A stretch of 64,000 bases of DNA, from contig JAFLCU010000014.1 in assembly GCA_017303355.1 (NCBI GenBank), forward strand, positions 1-64,000, written 5' to 3'. This document shows positions 27,572 through 36,536 of the stretch, piece after piece (position 1 is the stretch's first letter; each line of letters begins with the position of its first letter). The position numbers and the translations under genes were made by a program. The notes beneath the pieces are model-generated. The model ran no database searches. It worked only from the letters and a program-made list of their open reading frames with translations, and was not told where the DNA came from. This DNA is from Caulobacterales bacterium (GTDB taxonomy: Bacteria; Pseudomonadota; Alphaproteobacteria; Caulobacterales; Aquidulcibacteraceae).

Positions 27572-28729
27572 ATGGCCGAAGCCGGATCACCGAAAAAACT
27601 GCCGCTCGACGCGCTTTGGCGCGCGCGCACGTCGAAGTTCGGCGATTTCGCCGGCTACGACATGCCGCTGCAATTCGAGGGCCTGATCGGCGAGCACAAT
27701 TGGACGCGCGGGCACGCCGGCCTCTTCGATGTCTCGCACATGGGGCCGAGCTTTTTTGCCTTGCCGAAGGGGCATGGGCTTGAGGGCGATGCAGCGCACA
27801 AAAAGGTGGCCTCGCTGATTGAGCGGCTCGTGCCGGCGGACATTCAGGGCCTGAAGCCAGGGCAAGTCCGCTACACCATGATCACCAATGCCGAGGGCGG
27901 CGTGCTGGACGATTTGATGATCGCGCGGCCGGCCGAGCCGGGTGCGGCGGGCGATCTCTACATCGTCGTCAATGCGGGCTGTAAGCACCAGGATTGGGCG
28001 CTGATCGAGGACGCGACGAAGGGCGAGGCCAATCTCGTCCGCGCCGATGATCGCTGCTTGCTCGCGCTGCAGGGGCCGAGCGCGCATGTGGTGGCGAGCG
28101 CGGTGATCGATCCGGCTTTGGCTGAGATGAGCTTTATGAGCGTGAAGCGCTACGACGCGTTCGGCCGGCTCACAGTGACGCGCTCAGGCTATACGGGCGA
28201 GGACGGCTATGAGATTTTGGTGCGCGCCGAGCATGCGGCGGAGCTTGCCAATGCGCTCTTGGCGCACGCCGAGGTGAAGCCGATTGGCTTGGGTGCGCGG
28301 GATTCGCTGCGCTTGGAAGCAGGGCTTTGCCTTTATGGGCACGATCTCGATGCGACCACGTCGCCGATCGAAGCCGATCTCGCCTGGACGATCCAGAAGC
28401 GCCGCCGCGAGGCGAAGGATTTTCCGGGTGCTGAGCGGATCAGCGCTGAACTGGCGAATGGGCCGAAGCGCAAGCGTGTCGGCATTCGCCCGAACGATCG
28501 CGCCCCGGCGCGCGAGGGCGTGGAAATCCAGGCGGGCGGGCGCAGCGTTGGCGTGGTCACGTCTGGCGGCTTCTCGCCGGTTTTGAATGCGCCGATTTCG
28601 ATCGGCTACGTCGATTCCGAATTCGCTGAACTCGGTTCGGGCATCGATCTCATCATCCGTGGCCAAGCGCGCCCGGCGACCATCGTGCCGCTGCCGTTCG
28701 TGCCGCACAAATACGTGAGGAAGAAATGA
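27572..28729 (+). CDS. gcvT: Glycine cleavage T protein (aminomethyltransferase)
   Basis: This 385-residue protein transfers the methylene group from the H-protein-bound aminomethyl intermediate to tetrahydrofolate and releases ammonia. Family motifs include GLFDVSHMGP, ALQGPSA, RSGYTGEDGYEI and the C-terminal barrel region (GVVTSGGFSPVLNAPISIGYV). It is the first gene after the tandem glycine riboswitch and opens the gcvT-gcvH-gcvPA-gcvPB operon. A perfect 28-bp inverted repeat separates it from gcvH. Confidence 0.96.
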   Translation: MAEAGSPKKLPLDALWRARTSKFGDFAGYDMPLQFEGLIGEHNWTRGHAGLFDVSHMGPSFFALPKGHGLEGDAAHKKVASLIERLVPADIQGLKPGQVRYTMITNAEGGVLDDLMIARPAEPGAAGDLYIVVNAGCKHQDWALIEDATKGEANLVRADDRCLLALQGPSAHVVASAVIDPALAEMSFMSVKRYDAFGRLTVTRSGYTGEDGYEILVRAEHAAELANALLAHAEVKPIGLGARDSLRLEAGLCLYGHDLDATTSPIEADLAWTIQKRRREAKDFPGAERISAELANGPKRKRVGIRPNDRAPAREGVEIQAGGRSVGVVTSGGFSPVLNAPISIGYVDSEFAELGSGIDLIIRGQARPATIVPLPFVPHKYVRKK

Positions 28730-28735
28730 GCGCGC

Positions 28736-28839
28736 ATATGGACCGCCGGCGCCCTCGCCGGCACGGCGCGACAGCTAGTGACAAGCGCCGCTGCTTGTTC
28801 GATCGCGTGCATGCCGGCGAGGGCGCCGGCGGTCCATAT
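28736..28839. repeat. 28-bp perfect inverted repeat between gcvT and gcvH
   Basis: Arms 28736-28763 and 28812-28839 are exact reverse complements with a 48-base spacer, which itself contains a smaller palindrome. Core GGACCGCCGGCGCC is shared with repeats near 24,150-24,360. It would form a very stable hairpin within the operon mRNA. Confidence 0.93.
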
Positions 28840-28871
28840 TGTTTGCGCCGAGTTTTCGCCGGAGAAGTTCA

Positions 28872-29246
28872 ATGACGACGCGTTACACCAAAGATCACGA
28901 ATGGGTCCGCCTCGATGGCGATGTCGCCACCGTGGGCATCAGCACGTATGCGGCGGAGCAATTGGGCGATGTTGTTTACGCCGAACTGCCGGCCGTTGGC
29001 GCGAGCTTCGCGCAGGGCGCGGACATGGCCGTGGTCGAAAGCGCGAAGACGGCGTCGGACGTCTATGCGCCGATCTCCGGTGAAGTCGTGGACGCGAACG
29101 CCGAAATCAAAGGCGAGAATTGGCAGATCATCAACGACGCGCCGCAAGGCGACGGTTGGTTCGTGAAGCTGAAGATCGCCAACAAGGCCGAGTTCGACGC
29201 GCTGATGGATGAGGCCGCGTACGCCGATTACGTGAAGGGGCTTTGA
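28872..29246 (+). CDS. gcvH: Glycine cleavage H protein
   Basis: This 124-residue lipoyl carrier shuttles the aminomethyl group between P, T and L proteins. The start [17 protein letters not shown] is typical. The lipoylated lysine lies in [14 protein letters not shown]. The frame opens at 28839, but family length and a GGAGAAG ribosome site place the start at 28872. The stop codon overlaps the start of gcvPA (TGATG). Confidence 0.96.
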   Translation: MTTRYTKDHEWVRLDGDVATVGISTYAAEQLGDVVYAELPAVGASFAQGADMAVVESAKTASDVYAPISGEVVDANAEIKGENWQIINDAPQGDGWFVKLKIANKAEFDALMDEAAYADYVKGL

Positions 29247-30589
29247 TGCGTTATCTCCCGCTTACAGACCCCGATCGTCAGCAAATGCTGAGCGTGATTG
29301 GCGCGACATCGATTGATGAGCTTTTTGTCGATGTGCCGAAGAGCGCGTTGCTGAAGGATTTGATCGATCTCCCGCGCGCGCAGGGCGAGATCGAGGTGCA
29401 TCGCCATATGCAGCGTTTGGCGGAGAAGAACACGCCTGCCGGCCGCACGGCGTTCTTCCTGGGCGCGGGCGCTTATCGCCATCACGTGCCGGCGAGTGTG
29501 GATCACCTTATTCAGCGCAGCGAATTTCTGACCGCGTACACGCCGTACCAGCCGGAAATCGCGCAAGGCACGCTGCAGGCGCTTTACGAATTCCAAAGCC
29601 AAGTGGCGGCGTTGCTCGACATGGAGGTGTCGAACGCCTCGATGTATGATGGCTCCACGGCCTGCGCCGAAGCTGCGATGATGGCGGCGCGGGTGACGAA
29701 GCGGAAGAAGATCGTCTTCTCCGGCGGCGTGCATCCGCACTATATCGCGACGGCGCGCACGGCTTGCGAAGCGTTGGACCTGGAGATCGTGGCGCTGCCG
29801 GCGGCGATCGATGACGAGGCGGCGGTTGCTGATGAATTGGGCGCCGATGTCGCTGCGGTGATCGTGCAATCGCCGAACGTGTTCGGCACGATCACTGATC
29901 TCACCAAGATCCGCGAAGCGGCGCACGGCGCGGGCGCGCTGATGGTGGCCACGTTCACCGAATGCACGGCGTTCGGGCTGATCGAGCCGGGCGGCTCGTA
30001 TGGCGCGGACATCGTTTGCGGCGAGGGCCAATCGATCGGCAACGCGCTGAACTTTGGCGGGCCGTATGTCGGCCTGTTCACGGTGAAGGAAAAATACCTG
30101 CGCCAAATGCCGGGCCGCGTGGCGGGCGAAACGCTCGATGCGGACGGCAAGCGCGGCTTCGTGCTGACGCTCTCGACGCGCGAGCAGCACATTCGTCGCG
30201 AGAAGGCGACGTCGAACATTTGCACCAATTCGGGCCTCTGCCAGCTGGCGTGGACCATCCACATGACGCTCTTGGGCGAGAAGGGCTTGCGCCAATTGGC
30301 GGCGCTCAATCACGAGAAGGCGACGCAGCTGGCGTTTGCCTTGGGCGGTGTGCCGGGCGTCGAGGTGCTGACGACGCGCTTCTACAACGAGATTGCGGTG
30401 CGCTTGCCGAAGCCGGCGCAAGGCGTTGTAGATGCGCTCGCCGAGAAGGGCGTGATCGCGGGCGTCGCCATGAGCCGCCTCGATCCGAGGGCTGGCATGG
30501 ACGACGTGCTGATCACCTGCGCCACGGAAATGAACACGCACGACGATATCGCAACCTACGCCGACGCGCTGAAGAAGGTGCTCGCATGA
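29246..30589 (+). CDS. gcvPA: Glycine dehydrogenase (decarboxylating) subunit 1
   Basis: This 447-residue protein is the N-terminal half of the split, PLP-dependent P protein. It starts [15 protein letters not shown] and has [18 protein letters not shown] and [20 protein letters not shown], both diagnostic. It works as a heterotetramer with subunit 2, which carries the PLP lysine. The start overlaps the gcvH stop. A paired-hairpin repeat lies between this gene and gcvPB. Confidence 0.96.
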   Translation: MRYLPLTDPDRQQMLSVIGATSIDELFVDVPKSALLKDLIDLPRAQGEIEVHRHMQRLAEKNTPAGRTAFFLGAGAYRHHVPASVDHLIQRSEFLTAYTPYQPEIAQGTLQALYEFQSQVAALLDMEVSNASMYDGSTACAEAAMMAARVTKRKKIVFSGGVHPHYIATARTACEALDLEIVALPAAIDDEAAVADELGADVAAVIVQSPNVFGTITDLTKIREAAHGAGALMVATFTECTAFGLIEPGGSYGADIVCGEGQSIGNALNFGGPYVGLFTVKEKYLRQMPGRVAGETLDADGKRGFVLTLSTREQHIRREKATSNICTNSGLCQLAWTIHMTLLGEKGLRQLAALNHEKATQLAFALGGVPGVEVLTTRFYNEIAVRLPKPAQGVVDALAEKGVIAGVAMSRLDPRAGMDDVLITCATEMNTHDDIATYADALKKVLA

Positions 30590-30601
30590 GGGCCGCTCTT
30601 C

Positions 30602-30741
30602 ACAACCCCCTCCCCTTGAGGGGAGGGGGCAGGGGGTTGGGTGAAGCCCCGTCCGTTCCGAATTTGCGTTGCGCGCCACCCTTCAAACATCGCGCATCAC
30701 CCCGCCCCCTTACCCCCTCCTCTCAAGAGGAGGGGGAGCGG
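30602..30741. repeat. Paired GC-hairpin element between gcvPA and gcvPB
   Basis: Left hairpin 30606-30629 (C5TC4 TTGA G4AG5, continuing CAGGGGG) and right hairpin 30713-30736 (C5TCCTC TCAA GAGGAG5) are in inverted orientation around a variable core. The left half matches the element at 62222 almost base for base. It sits within the operon transcript. Confidence 0.9.
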
Positions 30742-30776
30742 CTGACGTCGCGCTCAATTCTGCAAGAGGCCGCCCA

Positions 30777-32300
30777 ATGACCACCGAAACCACATCCGGC
30801 AACAAGGGTCTGCAGCAGGCCGAGCCGTTGATCTTTGAAACGGGTCACGCGACGGGCACGGGCGTTGATCTGCCGGCGCCGAAGGGCGGCAAGTACGAGA
30901 AGCTGGGCGGCTTGGGTCGCAAGGCGGCGCTTGAATTGCCCGGGCTCTCGGAGCCCGAGACGATGCGCCATTTCGTGCGTTTGAGCCAAAAGAATTACGC
31001 GATCGATCTCGGTCTCTTTCCGCTCGGTTCGTGCACGATGAAGCATAATCCGCGCTTGAACGAGCGCGCGGCGCGCTTTGAAGGCTTCGCCGATCTGCAT
31101 CCGCTGCAGCCGATCTCCACGGTGCAGGGCGCGCTCGAACTGATGGACGAGCTGGCGCATTGGCTGATGACGCTGACCGGCATGCCGGCGGTGGCGCTCT
31201 CGCCGAAGGCCGGCGCGCATGGCGAATTCTGCGGCATGCTGGCGATCAAGGCCGCTCTTGAAGCGCGCGGCGAAGCAACGACGCGCCGCCGCGTGCTGGT
31301 GCCTTCCTCGGCGCACGGCACCAATCCGGCGACGGCGGCGGCGGCGGGTTTCACCGTCGATGAAATTCCCGCGCGCGATGACGGGCGCGTGCATCTCGAT
31401 GACGTGAAGGCCAAGCTTGGCCCCGATGTCGCCGCCATCATGATCACCAACCCGAATACCTGCGGGCTGTTTGAGCCTGAGATCAAGAACATCGCCGACG
31501 CGGTGCACGAGGCGGGCGGCTATTTCTATTGCGATGGCGCCAATTACAACGCGATCGTCGGCAAGGTGCGACCGGGCGATCTTGGCGTCGATGCGATGCA
31601 CATCAACCTGCACAAGACGTTCTCGACGCCGCACGGCGGCGGCGGGCCGGGCGCTGGCCCGACTGTGCTTTCCGCTGCGTTGGCGCCCTTTGCTCCAGTG
31701 CCTCATATCGTGAAGAAGCCGACGAGCCGCGAATTGCGCGAGCATGCTGAAGGCACGCAGGCGTTCGGCCGCATGTGCGCCTTCCACGGTCAGATGGGCA
31801 TGTTCACGCGTGCGCTGACCTACATGATGAGCCATGGCAGCGATGGTTTGCGCCAAGTGTCGGAAGACGCGGTGCTGAATGCGAATTATCTGCTCGCGCG
31901 CCTGAAGCCGCATTTCAACGCGCCGTTCGGCGAGCGCCCGTGCATGCACGAGGTGCTGCTGGACGATAGCTCGATCAAGCCGAAGGGTGTCGAGACGATC
32001 GATATGGCGAAGGCCTTGCTGGACGAGGGCTATCACCCGTTCACGACGTATTTCCCGCTGGTCGTGCATGGCGCGATGCTGATCGAACCGACCGAGACCG
32101 AGCCGAAGCGCGAGCTCGATCGCTTTGCCGACGTGATGATCGCGTTGGCCGAGCGCGTGAATGCGGGCGAGGTCGAGTTCTTCAAGCAAGCGCCAAAGCT
32201 CGCGCCGATGCGCCGCCTGGACGACACACGCGCCGCGCGCTCGCCGAAGCTGCGCTGGAAGCCGGAAGCGAACAGCGCCGCGAAGCAGGCTGCGGAGTAA
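30777..32300 (+). CDS. gcvPB: Glycine dehydrogenase (decarboxylating) subunit 2
   Basis: This 507-residue protein is the C-terminal half of the split P protein and carries the PLP-binding lysine in HINLHKTFSTPHGGGGPG. It decarboxylates glycine and loads the aminomethyl group on GcvH. Other family segments are LGSCTMKHNPRLNE and SSAHGTNPATAAAAGF. The start at 30777 is the family start; an upstream open frame translates the repeat element and is not real. It closes the gcv operon. Confidence 0.96.
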   Translation: MTTETTSGNKGLQQAEPLIFETGHATGTGVDLPAPKGGKYEKLGGLGRKAALELPGLSEPETMRHFVRLSQKNYAIDLGLFPLGSCTMKHNPRLNERAARFEGFADLHPLQPISTVQGALELMDELAHWLMTLTGMPAVALSPKAGAHGEFCGMLAIKAALEARGEATTRRRVLVPSSAHGTNPATAAAAGFTVDEIPARDDGRVHLDDVKAKLGPDVAAIMITNPNTCGLFEPEIKNIADAVHEAGGYFYCDGANYNAIVGKVRPGDLGVDAMHINLHKTFSTPHGGGGPGAGPTVLSAALAPFAPVPHIVKKPTSRELREHAEGTQAFGRMCAFHGQMGMFTRALTYMMSHGSDGLRQVSEDAVLNANYLLARLKPHFNAPFGERPCMHEVLLDDSSIKPKGVETIDMAKALLDEGYHPFTTYFPLVVHGAMLIEPTETEPKRELDRFADVMIALAERVNAGEVEFFKQAPKLAPMRRLDDTRAARSPKLRWKPEANSAAKQAAE

Positions 32301-32302
32301 AT

Positions 32303-32425
32303 CCTCCCCCGCTTGCGGGGGAGGTGCTGAGCACAGCGAAGCGGAGGGGTAAGTCCGTTTGCCGTTTGAGCGCGGCGTAGCCCCCCTCAGTCGCTTCGCG
32401 ACAGCTCCCCCGTGAACGGGGGAGC
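32303..32425. repeat. Paired GC-hairpin element after gcvPB
   Basis: Hairpins 32303-32324 (CCTCCCCC GCTTGC GGGGGAGG) and 32404-32425 (GCTCCCCC GTGAAC GGGGGAGC) flank mirrored GAAGCGGAGGGG and CCCCTCAGTCGCTTC segments. It fills the gap between the convergent gcvPB and GDT1-family genes and may also act as a terminator. Confidence 0.85.
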
Positions 32426-32427
32426 AG

Positions 32428-32991
32428 TTACATCAGCGTTGCGATGATCACCCATACGCCGATGGCGGCGAACACGAACGCCGCCGCGACGCGCACGTAG
32501 CTCAGCGGCACGATCTTCGTCACCGCTTCGCCCAAGAACACGGCCGGCACGTTGGCGAGCATCATGCCGAGCGTGGTGCCGGCGGTGACGAGCGCGATGT
32601 CTTGATAGCGCGCGGCCAGTAGCGAGGTGGCGATCTGCGTTTTGTCGCCGATCTCGACCAGAAAGAACGCAACGAGCGTCGTCAGGAACACGCCGCCTGC
32701 ATTGGTTTTCTCGGCGCGCTCGTCATCCTTGTCGGGAATGAGCGCCCAGGCGGCCATCGCGATGAAAGCGACGCCGACACCAATGCGGAAGGCGTCGCCC
32801 GTCAGCCATTGCGCGATGATGTAGCCCAGGCCGGCGGCGGCGGCGTGGTTCAGCAATGTGGCGACGAAGATACCGGCGATGATCGGCCAGGGTTTGCGGA
32901 AACGCGCGGCGAGCACGATGGCGAGCAATTGGGTTTTGTCGCCAATCTCGGCGAGCGCGACGATGCCCGTCGAAATCCAGAGTGCGTCCAT
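32428..32991 (-). CDS. TMEM165/GDT1 (UPF0016) family cation exporter
   Basis: This 187-residue membrane protein has six hydrophobic segments and the two diagnostic ExGDKT motifs, ALAEIGDKTQLLA and FLVEIGDKTQIAT. Family members export Mn2+ (MneA/MntX-like) or exchange Ca2+ for protons. Manganese is strongly indicated because a yybP-ykoY riboswitch precedes it. The ATG at 32991 gives the family start; the open frame continues upstream only because the leader RNA lacks stops. Confidence 0.94.
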   Translation of the reverse strand: MDALWISTGIVALAEIGDKTQLLAIVLAARFRKPWPIIAGIFVATLLNHAAAAGLGYIIAQWLTGDAFRIGVGVAFIAMAAWALIPDKDDERAEKTNAGGVFLTTLVAFFLVEIGDKTQIATSLLAARYQDIALVTAGTTLGMMLANVPAVFLGEAVTKIVPLSYVRVAAAFVFAAIGVWVIIATLM

Positions 32992-33060
32992 GTGAAAAAC
33001 TTCCAGGGCCTGAACCGACACGACGATACACGCGCACAAGCGGCCCACGCTTGCGGCGGC

Positions 33061-33173
33061 ATCGTCGGTCTCGCCAATCCGGACTTTGCGTCCGTCTCCC
33101 GCGCCATGCTTCCAGAGAAGCAAGTATGTTGACGGCGGGCGCCGCAGATAGCGGCCGGCTACTCCCCGAAGAA
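33061..33173 (-). ncRNA. yybP-ykoY manganese riboswitch
   Basis: Read on the minus strand, this leader has the invariant GGGGAGUAGC (from 33167), the second loop AACAUACUUG (33130-33121) and the closing GGCGAGACCGACGAU (33075-33061), in the order and spacing of the yybP-ykoY element. The bases before GGGGAG (UCUUCGG) can pair with CCGACGA after GCGAGACC to close the first helix. About 70 more structured bases lead to the start of the GDT1-family gene and form the likely expression platform. Confidence 0.92.
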
Positions 33174-33206
33174 TGCGCGCTGCTTACACGAAGCGCGCCA
33201 GCGCCG

Positions 33207-33581
33207 TCAAACCTGCGAAGGCTTCGCGGCGCCGGCGGCAAGCAATGCAAGCAAGGCGATCAAGCCCGGCACGGCTTGGATGTAGAGGATGGTCATTGTC
33301 GCGGTCAGCGCGCCGAAGACGCCGGCGACGATCACGCAGAGGAGAAAGAAGATCATGAATTCGCGGCGATTGCGCAGCGCGCCCCAGAGCAGGCCGGCGG
33401 CCAGAAAGCCGTTATAGAGCCCTTGGTTCATCGCGATGACATGGGTTTGGGCGGCGAATTCCGCCGGCATGGCGAACACGCTTTGCCCGATGGGCCCGGT
33501 CCAGAGAAACATCTCCAGCACCAGAAAGCCGATGTGTTCAAGGCCGACGATGGCGACCAATATCCGCGCGATCCAATGCAT
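33207..33581 (-). CDS. DUF1304 family membrane protein
   Basis: This 124-residue protein has four hydrophobic segments and the DUF1304 landmarks VGLEHIGFLVLEMFLW and NQGLYNGFLAAGL. Function is unknown. It lies upstream of the manganese riboswitch on the same strand, ending 33 bases before it. An ATP synthase terminator is located upstream of its start. Confidence 0.9.
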   Translation of the reverse strand: MHWIARILVAIVGLEHIGFLVLEMFLWTGPIGQSVFAMPAEFAAQTHVIAMNQGLYNGFLAAGLLWGALRNRREFMIFFLLCVIVAGVFGALTATMTILYIQAVPGLIALLALLAAGAAKPSQV

Positions 33582-33700
33582 CCCCGTCTCCCTTTCCCCG
33601 CCGCTGCATTAGAAAGCCAAGAGCAGGCGTCGCAATCGATAAAGCGATGAGGCGCGGCCGATGCGCGATGGCGGCCCCGCGCGGCTCCCGCCAAAAAGAA

Positions 33701-33729
33701 GAGGGCGGAGCCCATGAAGCTCCGCCCTC
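33701..33729 (-). terminator. Intrinsic terminator of the ATP synthase Fo operon
   Basis: An 11-bp perfect stem (33701-33711 with 33719-33729) with a 7-base loop is followed on the minus strand by TTCTTTTTGG. A T-run also follows on the plus strand, so it could work both ways. It lies 26 bases past the atpF stop. Confidence 0.9.
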
Positions 33730-33754
33730 GAACTTTTTTGAACTGCGTTGTCGC

Positions 33755-34243
33755 TTAGCCGAACTTGCGGCCAATCTCGGCGACGCCTTCGGCGACAAGC
33801 GCGCTTTGGACCTTGTCGGAGAGGCGTTCGCGGATCAGCTTTTCAGCGGCGGCGAGGGCTGCGTCGGAAGCGGCGGCGCGGACCTCGGCGGCGGCGCGCG
33901 CTTCGGCTTGGGCGATGCGGTCCTCGGCTTGTTGCTCGCGGCGCTTGATCGCCGCCGTCATGGAGGCGCGGGTTTCTTCCGCGACCAGAGCGGCTTGCTC
34001 CTTGGCGCTGTCGATGATCGCCTTGGCTTCCGCTTCGGCGGCGACGCGCTTGGCTTCGTACTCGGCCAGCAGCGCCTCGGCTTCCTCACGCAGCTTGCGC
34101 GCGTCGTGGAGTTCCTTGGCGACCGCTTGGGACTTGCTATCGAGCGCGCCCATGATCGCGGCGGGCACTTTCAGATAGACCAGCAGGCCGATGAACAGCA
34201 GCAGCGCCAGGAACGCGATTTCGGTTGCTGTGATTTCCATCAC
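33755..34243 (-). CDS. atpF: ATP synthase Fo subunit b
   Basis: This 162-residue stator protein has one N-terminal membrane helix (TEIAFLALLLFIGLLVYLKVP) and a long charged alanine-rich coiled coil. It links the a/c membrane part to F1. It is last in the atpI-atpB-atpE-atpF'-atpF order, and the paralogous b' subunit is immediately upstream. A strong terminator follows. Confidence 0.94.
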   Translation of the reverse strand: MMEITATEIAFLALLLFIGLLVYLKVPAAIMGALDSKSQAVAKELHDARKLREEAEALLAEYEAKRVAAEAEAKAIIDSAKEQAALVAEETRASMTAAIKRREQQAEDRIAQAEARAAAEVRAAASDAALAAAEKLIRERLSDKVQSALVAEGVAEIGRKFG

Positions 34244-34250
34244 GCTCTCC

Positions 34251-34808
34251 TTACGCGTTCGCCGGAACGAGCTTGGCGACGATGTCGCGCGCCAAACCGT
34301 CGGCGATGCCGGGCACCTCTGACAAAGCAGCGGTGCGCGCGGCGGTGACCTTGGCTTCCGCCGCGCCGATACGCTCGGCGAGGCGGGCTTCGGCTTGCTC
34401 TTGCTCGGCTGTCAGCTTCGCGACCACGTCGGCGCGGGCCGCATCGACCGTGGCGCGCGCATCCGCACGCGCCTTGGCGATTGCCTTTTCCATCGTGGCG
34501 CGCGCTTCCTCGGCCTTGGCGCTTTTCAGCGCCGCCGCGTCGAGGTCGCTCGCAATCGTGCCCGCGCGCTTGGCCTGAACGGTCGAGACGTTCGGGATGA
34601 TGAAGCGCGAGACGATGAAATAGAGCGCCGCGAACGTGATCGCGAACCAGATGAGCTGGCTCGAGAACAGCGCGGAATCGAACGGCGGGAACGTCGCCGC
34701 GTGCTCGCCGCCATGAGCAGCGGCCGCCGCGACGTCGGCGCCATGCGCTGCGTCCGCGGCGTGAGCCGCGTCAACAACGCCAGCTTCGGAAGCGTGCGGG
34801 TCGGCCAT
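34251..34808 (-). CDS. atpG: ATP synthase Fo subunit b'
   Basis: This 185-residue b-type subunit has an extended Ala/His-rich N-terminus (residues 1-40), one membrane helix (SQLIWFAITFAALYFIVSRFI) and a coiled coil. Paired b and b' subunits are typical of alphaproteobacteria and phototrophs. The start codon overlaps the atpE stop (TAATG), indicating coupled translation. The gene is also called atpF2 or atpX in other genomes. Confidence 0.92.
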   Translation of the reverse strand: MADPHASEAGVVDAAHAADAAHGADVAAAAAHGGEHAATFPPFDSALFSSQLIWFAITFAALYFIVSRFIIPNVSTVQAKRAGTIASDLDAAALKSAKAEEARATMEKAIAKARADARATVDAARADVVAKLTAEQEQAEARLAERIGAAEAKVTAARTAALSEVPGIADGLARDIVAKLVPANA

Positions 34809-35035
34809 TACACCACGAACAGCAGCAGGATGGCGATCAGCAGCGAGAAGATGCCGAGAGCTTCCGTCACGGCGAAGCCGAAGATCAAATTGCCGAACTG
34901 GCCTTGGGCGGCCGACGGGTTACGGATCGCGGCGGAGAGGAAGCTGCCGAAAATGTTGCCCACGCCGATGGCGGCGCCGAGCATGCCCAAGCAAGCCAGA
35001 CCAGCGCCGATGTACTTTGCCGCTTCCGCGTCCAT
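34808..35035 (-). CDS. atpE: ATP synthase Fo subunit c
   Basis: This 75-residue two-helix hairpin forms the proton-driven rotor ring. The polar loop is AAIRNPSAA and the proton-binding Glu is in [16 protein letters not shown]. The start [14 protein letters not shown] is typical of alphaproteobacteria. The frame stays open far upstream through atpB, but that is a shadow. It overlaps the next gene by one base. Confidence 0.95.
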   Translation of the reverse strand: MDAEAAKYIGAGLACLGMLGAAIGVGNIFGSFLSAAIRNPSAAQGQFGNLIFGFAVTEALGIFSLLIAILLLFVV

Positions 35036-35076
35036 GATGAACTCCTTCGAAAAACTTTGGCTGTGATTGAGGGGCG

Positions 35077-35847
35077 TTAGTGCCCCGGATGAAGCGCGTC
35101 GTTGAGGTAGATGCAGGTCAGGATCGCGAACACGTAGGCTTGCAGGAACGCAACCAGGAATTCGAGACCGTAGAGAGCAACCGTCATCGCCAGCGGCAGG
35201 ATCGAGATCGCCGCGAAGATGCCGCCAGCGGCGGCCAGCGCAGGCACGAAGCCGGCGAAGACTTTGAGCAGAATGTGGCCCGCCAGAATGTTCGCCCAAA
35301 GACGAACTGCGTGGCTGAGCGGGCGCGAGAAGAACGAGATCACCTCGATCAGGATCACGAACGGTAGAATGTAGCCAGGCACGCCCGACGGCGCGAACAG
35401 CTTGAAGAATTTCATGCCGTTCTTGGCGAAGCCGACGATGATGACCGTGAAGAACACCATGAGTGCGAGCGCGGCGGTGACGACGATCTGGCTGGTCGGC
35501 GTGAAGATGTGATGCACGCCGAAGAAGCCGGGGAACATCCCCAGCATGTTCGACATGAAAATGAACAGGAAGAGCGTGAAGACGAAAGGCAGGAATTTGC
35601 GCACGCCTTCTTCGCCGGCGCCGTCCTTCAGCATGCCGCGGATAAAATCGTACGCGCCTTCGGCGACCACTTGGGCGCGGCCGGGCACCAAAGCGGCCGG
35701 CTTCATCGCCCAATTGAAGAACCACGCGGCCAAGCCAGCGCCAGCCACCATAGCGAGGCTCGCATTGGTGAAGCTCGCGTCCCAGCCGGCGAGTTGAAAC
35801 TCGACAATCGGCTCGATGTGAAACTGATGGATCGGATCGTTCGCCAC
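35077..35847 (-). CDS. atpB: ATP synthase Fo subunit a
   Basis: This 256-residue membrane protein forms the proton half-channels. It has HQFHIEPI at the start, multiple membrane helices, and the essential arginine region [14 protein letters not shown]. The C-terminal helix ends with [17 protein letters not shown]. It is 41 bases upstream of atpE. Confidence 0.96.
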   Translation of the reverse strand: MANDPIHQFHIEPIVEFQLAGWDASFTNASLAMVAGAGLAAWFFNWAMKPAALVPGRAQVVAEGAYDFIRGMLKDGAGEEGVRKFLPFVFTLFLFIFMSNMLGMFPGFFGVHHIFTPTSQIVVTAALALMVFFTVIIVGFAKNGMKFFKLFAPSGVPGYILPFVILIEVISFFSRPLSHAVRLWANILAGHILLKVFAGFVPALAAAGGIFAAISILPLAMTVALYGLEFLVAFLQAYVFAILTCIYLNDALHPGH

Positions 35848-35855
35848 TTAACCGC

Positions 35856-36197
35856 TCAGTCCTCTTCGTCGTCCGGTATGGACGGCGCGTTGGGATCGAC
35901 CGGGTTAGCGCGGGAATAGGATTGCGCGACGCGCACCACATTCACCACGCCGGCCACGAAGCCCAGCCCGATGCCGATCACCAAACCCCATGGCTGGGAG
36001 TTCAGAAAATAATCCGCCCCGTAGCCGAGCAACCCGCCGACAATAATCGCCGCGCCAAACTCTCCGCCGTACCGAAGGCCCAGCGCGGCTGGGCTCATGG
36101 CGGGCGGGGTGTTCTGAGGGCCCGTTTCGCCTCGCGCCGCATCGACGCGGCGGCGTAGGTTGGAAAGGGCGTCCTCCGGCGGTTTTCTGTCAGCCAT
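35856..36197 (-). CDS. atpI: AtpI/AtpZ family ATP synthase assembly protein
   Basis: This 113-residue protein has a charged N-terminus and two membrane helices ([21 protein letters not shown] and [20 protein letters not shown]). It belongs to the AtpI/AtpZ group, which helps c-ring assembly or ion supply. It starts the Fo operon, with nine bases to atpB. The gap upstream (36198-36316) presumably holds the promoter. Confidence 0.9.
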   Translation of the reverse strand: MADRKPPEDALSNLRRRVDAARGETGPQNTPPAMSPAALGLRYGGEFGAAIIVGGLLGYGADYFLNSQPWGLVIGIGLGFVAGVVNVVRVAQSYSRANPVDPNAPSIPDDEED

Positions 36198-36316
36198 TGA
36201 ACGGTCGATGCACGAGTATGGGCGACTCTTTCAAGCCCCCTTATTCGCGCGCGCGGAAACTAGCAGGGGCGATTACCGGGTCAAGGAAGCCGGGTGCGAC
36301 ATATGGTGTGGCGCAA

Positions 36317-36526
36317 AACCCCCTCTCCCCACCGGCCGCTTGGCGGCCGGCGAATGCAGAATTGGCGGGATCGCAAAGCGATCCCGAGGCGGAGAGGGGC
36401 AGGGGGTGAGGGGCGTTCAGCTAGCGCTGATTCAACAAGATCGGCCCGAAAAACCCACAAACACCGCACGTCGGAACGCCCCTCACCCCGCCGCTTCGCG
36501 GCGACCCTCTCCGCAAGGGAGAGGGT
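36317..36526. repeat. Paired GC-hairpin element between atpI and smc
   Basis: Left half (CCCCCTCTCCCC at 36319 to GGGGAGGGGC..GGGGGTGAGGGG ending at ~36413) contains inner palindromes GGCCGCTTGGCGGCC and GGGATCGCAAAGCGATCCC. Right half (36480-36525) mirrors it, with ACCCTCTCC GCAA GGGAGAGGG then TTCTTTTTC, which could terminate plus-strand transcription. The remaining gap 36198-36316 has no gene and is probably the atp promoter. Confidence 0.85.
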
Positions 36527-36536
36527 TCTTTTTCGA

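Noticed and set aside
30669..30776. Upstream extension of gcvPB
   Set aside because: It translates the palindromic repeat; the family start is the ATG at 30777.
32992..33123. N-terminal extension of the GDT1-type protein
   Set aside because: This region is the manganese riboswitch and its expression platform, open only by chance.
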